Source: Micromonospora coerulea (GTDB lineage: Bacteria > Actinomycetota > Actinomycetes > Mycobacteriales > Micromonosporaceae). Taken from it: 64,000 bases of DNA. The notes under the pieces are model-generated. The model was not told the DNA's origin, made no database searches, and saw only the letters and a program-made list of their open reading frames with translations. Made by a program: the position numbers and the translations under genes. Position 1 is the first letter of the stretch, and each line of letters starts with the position of its first letter. Below are positions 1 through 6,976 of this stretch, piece by piece. The stretch spans positions 1 through 64,000 of the forward strand of contig NZ_JAEMUW010000022.1 in assembly GCF_016598485.1 (NCBI RefSeq), written 5' to 3'.

Positions 1-52
1 CACCCCCGGCACGGCCGCGCCGCCCGCCCCGGGTGCTCGGTATCGTGCCTTC

Positions 53-95
53 GGCGTCGACGCCCGTCGGCCCCGTCGATGTCCGACATCGACGG
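53..95. promoter_or_regulatory. two adjacent palindromes upstream of the FHA gene
   Basis: A perfect 12-bp palindrome (GGCGTCGACGCC, 53-64) is followed by a perfect 11+11-bp inverted repeat with one central base (CCGTCGATGTC at 73-83, GACATCGACGG at 85-95). A one-base spacer cannot form a hairpin loop, so protein binding is more likely than termination. No gene is recognisable in 1-249, which otherwise reads as non-coding. The bound factor is unknown; chance palindromes are possible in GC-rich DNA. Confidence 0.35.
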
Positions 96-249
96 AGACG
101 TACCGTGGCGGGACGCTGCGTGGCCGCCGAACCGGCGAACGGGAGTTGACCGCGCGGGGTCGCGGAGGTGACCACCCGGTGGTGGGGCCGACTACGGTGA
201 GGTGGCACGCTGACCCGCGGAGCGATGGTGGGGTGGAGGGCGACGGTCC

Positions 250-720
250 ATGGAGGATCATCCGGAACTGATGCCGCTGTTGACGGTGGCGGGCGGCACG
301 ACGCGGGGGTTGAGCTTCCGGGTCGGCCGTGACCCGCAGGTGATCGGCCGCGCGCCGACCGCCGGGATCGTCCTCGACGATCCGCACCTGAGCCGGCGGC
401 ACGCCGCGGTCCAGCTCATCGGCGAGGGGGTGTCGCTGGTGGACCTGGGCTCGACCAACGGCACCTGGCTCAACGACCGCCGGATCGCCGGCATCGAGCT
501 GCTCTCCGACGGCGACGTGATCCGGCTGGGCCGTACCGAGCTGCGGTTCTTCGACCCCGGGGTGGCCCGGACCGACCCGGTCGGGCTGAGCTTCGCGGCG
601 CCGCGCCGGGACCACCGGCCCACCCTGCCGCTGCCCGTCCCCCCGGCGCCGCGGGTGTCGGTGGAGCCGCGCGGCGGGGTCCTGCCGCTCCCGCCGGCCC
701 CGGTCGACGCCCACCGCTGA
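250..720 (+). CDS. FHA domain-containing protein
   Basis: This 156-residue protein has one forkhead-associated domain at about residues 12-100, with the hallmark residues GR (33-34), SRRH (48-51) and STNG (68-71). FHA domains bind phosphothreonine peptides, so it probably acts as an adaptor in Ser/Thr kinase signalling. The C-terminal 55 residues are Pro/Arg-rich and probably disordered. There is no signal peptide or membrane segment, so a cytosolic location is expected. It begins with ATG about 80 bp after the end of a gene-free region and is followed by an independent hydrolase gene. The phosphorylated partner cannot be deduced. Confidence 0.85.
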   Translation: MEDHPELMPLLTVAGGTTRGLSFRVGRDPQVIGRAPTAGIVLDDPHLSRRHAAVQLIGEGVSLVDLGSTNGTWLNDRRIAGIELLSDGDVIRLGRTELRFFDPGVARTDPVGLSFAAPRRDHRPTLPLPVPPAPRVSVEPRGGVLPLPPAPVDAHR

Positions 721-859
721 CAGCCCCCTGCGCAGCGCGGCCGCGGCTCGTGCCGCTGGGCCGCCGGTACGGGCGATGGCGTGCCGACACAACCGCCGGT
801 GGCGGCGGGTGGGTGCCGGCCACATGGACCCGGGCGGCGGGACGTGCCAGCATGCGCCG

Positions 860-1924
860 ATGGAGAGCGCACAGCGGATCGTGTCGGCGAACGGCGTCAG
901 CCAGGCGGTGCGGGTGGCGGGGCCGCCGGACGGCGTGCCGCTGCTGCTGATCCACGGCAACGCCTCCTCCTCGGCCTTCTGGGAGCCGCTGCTCCGCCGG
1001 CTGCCGGCGACGCTCCGGGTCGTCGCCCCCGACCTGCGCGGGTACGGCGACACCCAGACCGCCCCGGTCGACGCGCGGCGCGGGCTGGGTGACTTCGCCG
1101 ACGACCTGGCCGCCCTCCTCGACGTGCCGGGGCTCTTCGCCGCCGGGGCCCGGCCGGTGGTCGTCGGGCACTCGCTCGGCGGGGGCGTGGCGATGCGGCT
1201 GCTGGTCGACCGCCCCGAGCGGGTGGCCGCCCTGCTGCTGGAGGCGCCGGTCTCCCCGTACGGCTTCGGCGGCACCCGGGACGTCGCCGGCACGCCGACC
1301 ACGCCCGACTTCGCCGGCACCGGAGCCGGCACGGCGAACCCCGACTTCGTCGCCCGGCTCGCCGCGAAGGACCGCGGCGCGGCCGGCCCGACCAGCCCGC
1401 GCAACGTGCTGCGGGCCACCTACGTCGCCGACCCGGCGTCGCTCGGCGAGGACGAGGAACTGCTGCTGGACAGCGTGCTGTCCACCGCCACCGGGGACGA
1501 CAACTATCCGGGCACCGCGGTCGCCTCGCCGCACTGGCCGGGGACCGCACCGGGGGAGCGCGGCGTGCTCAACGCCCTGGCGCCGGCCCACTTCCGGGTC
1601 GCCGACGAGCTGGTCGCCGTCCCGGTCCGGCCGCCGATCACCTGGGTACGCGGCGACGCCGACGTGATCGTCTCGGACACCTCCCTGTTCGACCTGGCGT
1701 ACCTGGGGTCGCTCGGCGCGGTGCCGGGCTGGCCGGGGGCGGCGGACTGCCCGCCGCAGCCGATGATCGGGCAGACCCGGGCGGTGCTCGATCGGTACGC
1801 GGCGGCCGGCGGGACGTACCGGGAGGTGGTCCTGGCCGGCTGCGGGCACACCCCGCACCTCGAACGGCCGGTCGAGTTCGTGGCGGAGCTGCTGGCGCTC
1901 ACGGGGGTGCGGGCGACGGCCTGA
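860..1924 (+). CDS. alpha/beta fold hydrolase
   Basis: This 354-residue alpha/beta hydrolase has the oxyanion-region HGN motif (32-34), the nucleophile elbow GHSLGG with Ser105, and a C-terminal GCGHTPHLERP segment that supplies the catalytic His. An upstream in-frame ATG at 776 would add 28 Arg-rich residues unlike the family, so the ATG at 860 is preferred. Length and fold match the broad group of esterases, lipases, haloperoxidase-like and C-C hydrolases. The substrate is not predictable. It has no signal peptide and stands alone between the FHA gene and the dehydrogenase gene. Confidence 0.85.
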   Translation: MESAQRIVSANGVSQAVRVAGPPDGVPLLLIHGNASSSAFWEPLLRRLPATLRVVAPDLRGYGDTQTAPVDARRGLGDFADDLAALLDVPGLFAAGARPVVVGHSLGGGVAMRLLVDRPERVAALLLEAPVSPYGFGGTRDVAGTPTTPDFAGTGAGTANPDFVARLAAKDRGAAGPTSPRNVLRATYVADPASLGEDEELLLDSVLSTATGDDNYPGTAVASPHWPGTAPGERGVLNALAPAHFRVADELVAVPVRPPITWVRGDADVIVSDTSLFDLAYLGSLGAVPGWPGAADCPPQPMIGQTRAVLDRYAAAGGTYREVVLAGCGHTPHLERPVEFVAELLALTGVRATA

Positions 1925-1993
1925 GGCGTACTGCGTGAAATATCCCACGGCGTCTCGACAACGCAGCGTCACGTGGCAGACTCCGGCGCATAA

Positions 1994-2009
1994 CCTTAGC
2001 GGCCGTTCA
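1994..2009. promoter_or_regulatory. candidate operator, acyl-CoA regulon site 1
   Basis: CCTTAGCGGCCGTTCA is a 16-bp near-palindrome ending 37 bp before the GTG of the hydroxyacyl-CoA dehydrogenase gene. It matches the icmA site at 17607-17622 at 14 of 16 positions and resembles sites upstream of ccr and mce/atoB. A weak -10-like CATAAC lies just upstream, so a bound protein would sit around the transcription start. Shape and length are typical of TetR-family operators. The regulator is unidentified. Confidence 0.55.
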
Positions 2010-2046
2010 TGTCGGCAACGGCGGAGTCAACCAGGGGAGGCCGGTC

Positions 2047-3837
2047 GTGGCGCGCGAGTTCACCAGTGTGGGTGTGGTGGGTCTGGGCACCATGGGTGCC
2101 GGCATCGTCGAGGTCTTCGCCCGCAACGGCATCGACGTGGTGGCGGTGGAGATCTCCGAGGCCGCCCTGGAGCGCGGCCGGGCCAACCTCACCGGCTCCA
2201 CCGATCGCGCGGTCGCCAAGGGCAAGCTGGCCGCGGCCGACCGGGACGCCCTGCTGTCCCGGGTGCACTTCCAGGTCGGGCTGGACGCACTGCACGCGGT
2301 GGACCTGGTCATCGAGGCGGTGCCCGAGCACCTCGACCTCAAGCAGCGGATCTTCGCCGAGCTGGACCGGGTCTGCAAGCCCGAGGCCATTCTGGCCACC
2401 AACACCTCCTCGCTGAGCGTCACCGAGATCTCGGTCGCCACCACCCGGCCCAACCAGGTCATCGGCATCCACTTCTTCAACCCCGCGCCGGTGATGAAGC
2501 TGGTCGAGGTGGTCCGCACCGTGGTCACCTCCGCCGAGGTGGTGGCCGACGTGGAGGCGCTCTGCGAGCGGCTGGGCAAGGTCGACGTGACCATCAGCGA
2601 CCGGGCCGGCTTCATCGCCAACGCGCTGCTCTTCGGCTACCTCAACCACGCCGTCAGCATGTTCGAGGGCCGGTACGCCACCCGCGAGGACATCGACGCC
2701 GCGATGAAGCTCGGCTGCGGCCTGCCGATGGGCCCGCTCGCCCTGATGGACCTGATCGGCCTGGACACCGCGTACGAGATCCTGGACACCATGTACCGGC
2801 GGGGTGGCCGGGACCGCCGGCACGCGCCGGTGCCGCTGATCAAGCAGATGGTCACCGCCGGGCTGCTCGGCCGGAAGTCCGGCCGCGGCTTCTACACCTA
2901 CGAGCGGCCGGGCTCCCCGGTGGTCGTACCGGACGACCAGACGCCCGTGGCGGCGCAGGCCGCGCTCGCCGACGGCGCGCGCGCCATCGCGAAGGTCGGC
3001 GTGGTCGGCTCCGGGACGATGGCCACCGGGATCATCGAAGTCTTCGCCAAGGCCGGGTACGAGGTCGTCTCGGTGACCCGGGGCGCGGAGAAGTCCGCGA
3101 AGGTCTTCGAGGCGGTCAAGACCTCGCTGAACAAGGGCGTGGTCCGAGGCAAGCTCAGCGAGGCCGATCGGGACGCCGCGCTGGGCCGGATCAACTGGTC
3201 GGCGGTGCTGGAACACCTGGCCGACGTCGACCTGGTGGTCGAGGCCGTGGTCGAGGAGTTGAGCGTCAAGAAGGCCCTCTTCGCCAGCCTGGACGAGATC
3301 TGCAAGCCGGGCGTCTTGCTCGCCACCACCACCTCGTCGCTGCCGGTGATCGACGTCGCGATGGCCACCCAGCGACCCGCCGACGTGGTCGGGCTGCACT
3401 TCTTCAACCCGGCGCCGGTCATGCCGCTGGTCGAGGTGGTGCAGACCATCCGGACCTCGGGCGAGACCACCGCCACCGCCCGGGCGGTCTGCGCCACGTT
3501 GGGCAAGACCGGCGTGGTGTGCGGCGACCGGTCCGGCTTCATCGTCAACGCGCTGCTCTTCCCGTACCTGAACGACGCGGTGAAGATGCTGGAGGCCAGC
3601 TACTCCACCGCCGACGACATCGACTACGCGATGAAGCTGGGCTGCGGCTACCCGATGGGCCCGTTCGAGCTGCTGGACGTGGTCGGGCTGGACGTGTCGC
3701 TGGCCATCCAGCGGGAGCTCTACCTGGAGCTGCGCGAGCCGGGCTTCGCCCCCGCGCCGCTGCTGGAGCACCTGGTCACCGCCGGTTACCTGGGCCGCAA
3801 GAGCGGCCGCGGCTTCCGCGACCACACCAACCGCTGA
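2047..3837 (+). CDS. tandem-duplicated 3-hydroxyacyl-CoA dehydrogenase (3-hydroxybutyryl-CoA dehydrogenase type)
   Basis: This 596-residue protein holds two complete 3-hydroxyacyl-CoA dehydrogenase units, about 1-290 and 315-596, against about 285 residues for a normal single unit. Each has a Rossmann glycine motif (GLGTMGAG, then GSGTMATG), the HFFNPAPVM segment with the catalytic His, and a C-terminal domain ending in GRKSGRGF. The reaction is reversible NAD(P)-dependent conversion of 3-hydroxyacyl-CoA and 3-oxoacyl-CoA; with atoB and ccr nearby it probably serves acetoacetyl-CoA reduction or butyryl-CoA metabolism. The GTG start follows a strong AGGGGAGG site. The acidic residue after beta-2 in the first half (VAVEIS) is replaced in the second half (VSVTRG), which could change cofactor preference. 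Confidence 0.9.
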   Translation: MAREFTSVGVVGLGTMGAGIVEVFARNGIDVVAVEISEAALERGRANLTGSTDRAVAKGKLAAADRDALLSRVHFQVGLDALHAVDLVIEAVPEHLDLKQRIFAELDRVCKPEAILATNTSSLSVTEISVATTRPNQVIGIHFFNPAPVMKLVEVVRTVVTSAEVVADVEALCERLGKVDVTISDRAGFIANALLFGYLNHAVSMFEGRYATREDIDAAMKLGCGLPMGPLALMDLIGLDTAYEILDTMYRRGGRDRRHAPVPLIKQMVTAGLLGRKSGRGFYTYERPGSPVVVPDDQTPVAAQAALADGARAIAKVGVVGSGTMATGIIEVFAKAGYEVVSVTRGAEKSAKVFEAVKTSLNKGVVRGKLSEADRDAALGRINWSAVLEHLADVDLVVEAVVEELSVKKALFASLDEICKPGVLLATTTSSLPVIDVAMATQRPADVVGLHFFNPAPVMPLVEVVQTIRTSGETTATARAVCATLGKTGVVCGDRSGFIVNALLFPYLNDAVKMLEASYSTADDIDYAMKLGCGYPMGPFELLDVVGLDVSLAIQRELYLELREPGFAPAPLLEHLVTAGYLGRKSGRGFRDHTNR

Positions 3838-3869
3838 TCGGCGTCAACACCGGACGCCGGTGACGGCGT

Positions 3870-3898
3870 CGGGGCCGGCCCGTCCCCGGCCGGTCCCG
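3870..3898 (+). terminator. hairpin after the hydroxyacyl-CoA dehydrogenase gene
   Basis: An 11-bp stem with one G-U pair (3870-3880 with 3888-3898) encloses a 7-base loop, 33 bp after the stop codon. There is no T-run, as is common in high-GC actinobacteria. It may separate this gene from the following small gene. Confidence 0.45.
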
Positions 3899-3914
3899 GC
3901 GGCGGACCGTACGC

Positions 3915-4250
3915 TTGGTGACCGTGAGCCCCCGTCGCAACCGACCCCGCCGGGACGAGACCGTCCACCTGGACTCCGACCGGGCCCGGCAGGGCGTACC
4001 CACCGTGCAGCAGTGGCGCGACGGCGACTGGCAGGTACGCGCAATCAGCGGCGGGGCCTCGACCAAGACGTACCGCTGTCCGGGCTGCGACCAGGAGATC
4101 CGCCCGGGTGTGGCGCACGTGGTGGCCTGGCCGGCGGACGACCGGGGTGATCTCACCGACCGCCGGCACTGGCACAGCGGCTGCTGGCGGGCCCGGGACC
4201 GGCGCGGCCCGGTGATCCAGCGCGGCCGGAGCGCCCCCCGGCACGGCTGA
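3915..4250 (+). CDS. small conserved hypothetical protein with putative zinc-binding cysteines
   Basis: This 111-residue basic protein is of a type widespread in actinobacteria and often labelled ATP/GTP-binding without real support. A CPGC pair near residue 57 and a later HWHSGC segment near residue 87 could form one Zn site. Charged Arg-rich tails flank this core, which fits nucleic-acid or protein binding. Several consecutive starts are possible (TTG 3915, GTG 3918, GTG 3924). There is no signal peptide. The function is unknown. Confidence 0.6.
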   Translation: MVTVSPRRNRPRRDETVHLDSDRARQGVPTVQQWRDGDWQVRAISGGASTKTYRCPGCDQEIRPGVAHVVAWPADDRGDLTDRRHWHSGCWRARDRRGPVIQRGRSAPRHG

Positions 4251-4316
4251 GCGATCTGGATCACCCTGTTTCCGCCCCGGCGGGCGACGCAGGCGGCGGC
4301 GCGCCAGACTGGGACG

Positions 4317-5126
4317 GTGAGCACACCAATCCGCGCGTCGTCGATCCTGCCCGGTCGCCGGGAGGACATCGAGCTGCACACCGCCGACGGGCTGCGCCTG
4401 GTCGGTGAGCTGGCCCGGCCGCTGGACCGGGAGCCGGTGGGCACCCTGGTCTGCCTGCACCCGCTGCCCACCCACGGCGGGATGATGGACAGCCACGTGT
4501 TCCGCAAGGCGGCCTGGCGGCTGCCCGCGCTGGCCGACCTGGCGGTGCTCCGGTTCAACACCCGGGGCACCAGCAGCGTCCGGGGCACCAGCGAGGGAGC
4601 CTTCGACAACGCGGTCGGCGAGCGCTTCGACGTCGCGGCCGCCATCGAGTACGCCGAGTTCGCCGAGCTGCCGAACATCTGGCTGGTCGGCTGGTCGTTC
4701 GGCACCGATCTGATCCTGAAGTACGGGTGCGACCCGGCGGTGGCCGGGGCGATCCTGCTCTCCCCGCCGCTGCGCTACTCCACCGCCGACGACCTGACCC
4801 CGTGGGCCGAGAGCGGCAGGCCGCTGACCGCCCTGGTCCCCGAGTTCGACGACTACCTGCGCCCGGCGGAGGCCCGGGAGCGGTTCGCGGCGGTACCGCA
4901 GGCCGAGGTGGTCGGGGTGCCCGGCGCCAAGCACCTCTGGGTCGGTGACGCCGAGACCGTGCTCGATGAGATCGTCCGGCGGGTCAACCCGGCGACGCCG
5001 CTGCCGCTGCCGACCACCTGGGACGGCCCGGTGGAGACCGGCGACGTCAGCGCGTACGCCGACCGGACGGTGGCCTCGTTCGCCGACACCCCGGTCCCCG
5101 GGCCGCAACAGCGCCGGGCCGGCTGA
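4317..5126 (+). CDS. alpha/beta hydrolase (dienelactone hydrolase-like)
   Basis: This 269-residue alpha/beta hydrolase has an HPLPTHGG segment (48-55), an NTRG motif (81-84), the nucleophile elbow GWSFGT with Ser127, and a late GAKH motif for the catalytic His. It belongs to the cytosolic group of small hydrolases related to YfhR and dienelactone hydrolase, for which substrates are rarely known. The GTG start at 4317 gives the normal N-terminus. It lies after the small zinc-ribbon-like gene and converges on the AI-2E family gene. Confidence 0.8.
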   Translation: MSTPIRASSILPGRREDIELHTADGLRLVGELARPLDREPVGTLVCLHPLPTHGGMMDSHVFRKAAWRLPALADLAVLRFNTRGTSSVRGTSEGAFDNAVGERFDVAAAIEYAEFAELPNIWLVGWSFGTDLILKYGCDPAVAGAILLSPPLRYSTADDLTPWAESGRPLTALVPEFDDYLRPAEARERFAAVPQAEVVGVPGAKHLWVGDAETVLDEIVRRVNPATPLPLPTTWDGPVETGDVSAYADRTVASFADTPVPGPQQRRAG

Positions 5127-5131
5127 CGGGG

Positions 5132-5151
5132 GCCGCCGGTCCCACGGCGGC
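5132..5151. terminator. short GC hairpin after the hydrolase gene
   Basis: A 7-bp stem (GCCGCCG at 5132-5138, CGGCGGC at 5145-5151) with a 6-base loop starts 5 bases after the hydrolase stop. The rest of the 200-bp convergent gap shows nothing I recognise. It is a weak terminator candidate. Confidence 0.3.
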
Positions 5152-5325
5152 TACGGCGGCTACGGCGAACGCCCGGCCGGGCCCGGTTGTCCCCGCGAGC
5201 GAGATGACGGTGAGGCACAAATATGCCTGACAGTCATCTTGCTGCCGGCAGTGGTCGCGCCCGGCCTGACCGAGGCGGCACGCCGGGCGGCGGATTTTGC
5301 TCCGGGCCGGAGGTCCGACCGGGGA

Positions 5326-6714
5326 TCAGCGGGACTCCTGCCGGGGGAGGACCACTTCCCGGAGGATCAGCTGGAGGGCGGCCACCATCGGGATCGCGAT
5401 CAGCGCGCCGACGACGCCCAGCAGCGCGACCCCGAGCAGGGCACCCAGCAGGGCGGCCACCTCGTTGACCGCGACCGCCCGGCGCATGATCTTGGGATAG
5501 ATCAGGTAGTTCTCCACCTGCTGGTAGATCAGGAAGAAGACCAGGCAGGCGATGCCCACCGGCAGGTCGGTGGCGAGGCCGACCAGGGTCACCACCACCG
5601 CGCCCAGGGTGGCCCCGATCTGCGGGATCAGGTCGGTTACCGCGACTACCACCGCCAGCGTGAACGGGTACGGCAGCCCGACCACCAGCGCGAAGACGAA
5701 AGTGCTCGCCCCGGCCAGCACCGCGATGCTGATCGCACCGACCATGTACGCGCCGACCCGGGTCAGGATCTCGTCGCCGATCAGCCGCACTCGCTCCCGC
5801 CGGGTGCGCGGCACCAGCGCGTACCCGAGGGCGCGCAGCTTGTCGAAGTAGGCCAGGAAGTAGATCGTCAGCACCAGCACGGTCAGCGCCCGGAAGATGG
5901 TGCCGAAGATCAGCTGGGCACCGCCCAGCACGCCGCCGAGGGCGCGGCCGATGGTGTCCGCGCTGGCGGCCGACTCGACCCGTGCCATGACGTCGTACCG
6001 CTCGATCAGGTCGTTCACCGTGGCATTGCCGCGCAGTTCGTCGACGTAGCTCGGCAACTGCTCGATGAACTGCCCGGACTGGGTCACCACCGGGGGCACC
6101 AGCGCCAGCAGTCCACCGATGATCAGCAGCACCACGGTCAGCGTCACCACCGCCACGGCCAGCCCGGGCGACAGCCCCCAGCCGCGCAGCCGGACCACCG
6201 CCGGGTGGAGGCCGACGGCGAGGAAGAGCGCGATGACCACCAGGACGAGGATGCCGGCCGAGTTGCGTACGCCGAGGAAGACCGCGTACGCCAGCAGCAC
6301 GCCGAGCGCGCCGGTGAAGCCGATCAGGAAGCTGCTGCGCCGCAACGGCCGCCCGGGGGTGCCGAAGCGCCCACTCGGTCCGCCCACCTCGAACTCGGTG
6401 GGATCGGCGGCCGCCGCCTCGCCGACCGTGGTGCCGCCGGTGGACGGTGGTGTCCGCGGCCCGATCGCTCCGGCGGCGCCCGCGCCGCCCCCCTCACCGG
6501 CGGCGCCCGCGCCGCTCCCGTCACCGGCGGCGCCCGCGCCGCCCCCCTCACCGGCGGCGCCCGCGCCGCTCCCGTCACCGGCGGCCGTGGGCCGCGACCC
6601 CCGCGGGTCGGGGGCGGGATCGGTGGTCGCGGCCAGGTCGTCCTCGGGCCGCAGCGCGGCGAACGGATCGTCGTCGTCCGGTCGGGCGCTGCCCGACGGC
6701 TCGTCCTGCGACAC
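5326..6714 (-). CDS. AI-2E family transporter with disordered N-terminal tail
   Basis: The C-terminal 330 residues form a typical AI-2E family membrane protein (about eight hydrophobic helices, including one near VLLAYAVFLGV and a long pair near the C-terminus). Members export small molecules or act as Na+/H+ antiporters; the cargo here is unknown. The first 120 residues are acidic and low-complexity, with four nine-residue Gly/Ala units (see repeat 6472-6579). I choose the GTG at 6714 because a GGGGG Shine-Dalgarno lies 4 bases upstream; the GTG at 6783 has none. It is convergent with the preceding hydrolase. Confidence 0.85.
   Translation of the reverse strand: MSQDEPSGSARPDDDDPFAALRPEDDLAATTDPAPDPRGSRPTAAGDGSGAGAAGEGGGAGAAGDGSGAGAAGEGGGAGAAGAIGPRTPPSTGGTTVGEAAAADPTEFEVGGPSGRFGTPGRPLRRSSFLIGFTGALGVLLAYAVFLGVRNSAGILVLVVIALFLAVGLHPAVVRLRGWGLSPGLAVAVVTLTVVLLIIGGLLALVPPVVTQSGQFIEQLPSYVDELRGNATVNDLIERYDVMARVESAASADTIGRALGGVLGGAQLIFGTIFRALTVLVLTIYFLAYFDKLRALGYALVPRTRRERVRLIGDEILTRVGAYMVGAISIAVLAGASTFVFALVVGLPYPFTLAVVVAVTDLIPQIGATLGAVVVTLVGLATDLPVGIACLVFFLIYQQVENYLIYPKIMRRAVAVNEVAALLGALLGVALLGVVGALIAIPMVAALQLILREVVLPRQESR
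6472..6579. repeat. four tandem 27-bp repeats inside the AI-2E gene
   Basis: Four head-to-tail 27-bp units (6472-6498, 6499-6525, 6526-6552, 6553-6579) alternate between two versions that differ at two positions. They encode alternating GDGSGAGAA and GEGGGAGAA nonapeptides in the predicted disordered cytoplasmic tail. The exact alternation suggests recent duplication of a 54-bp pair, and copy number may vary between strains. Confidence 0.85.
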
Positions 6715-6976
6715 CGGACCCCCGATCTGCCTCCGCACGGTCGGAGGAGCCTCGCCGGCCGGAATCGCGGCCGGGTCGGGCACTGCTTCGGTGGCCGGTA
6801 TCCGGCCCGCCCGCAGGCCCTGCCCGGCAGGTTAGCGGCCGGCGGGCCTGCCGGCCATCCCGCTCGGCGCGCCGGTGTGGCACCCTGCCGGCTGGCACGG
6901 CCGCCCCGCGTCGGCGACCTGGGACGCTGGCCGACACCTGTGGCCGAGAGACCGTGCCGGGGCGCCGGGGGACCGG

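Noticed and set aside
1935-3863. A 642-residue open frame overlapping the hydroxyacyl-CoA dehydrogenase
   Set aside because: It is an Arg/Gly/His-rich shadow in the wrong frame of a gene with clear family motifs; high GC creates such frames throughout the window.
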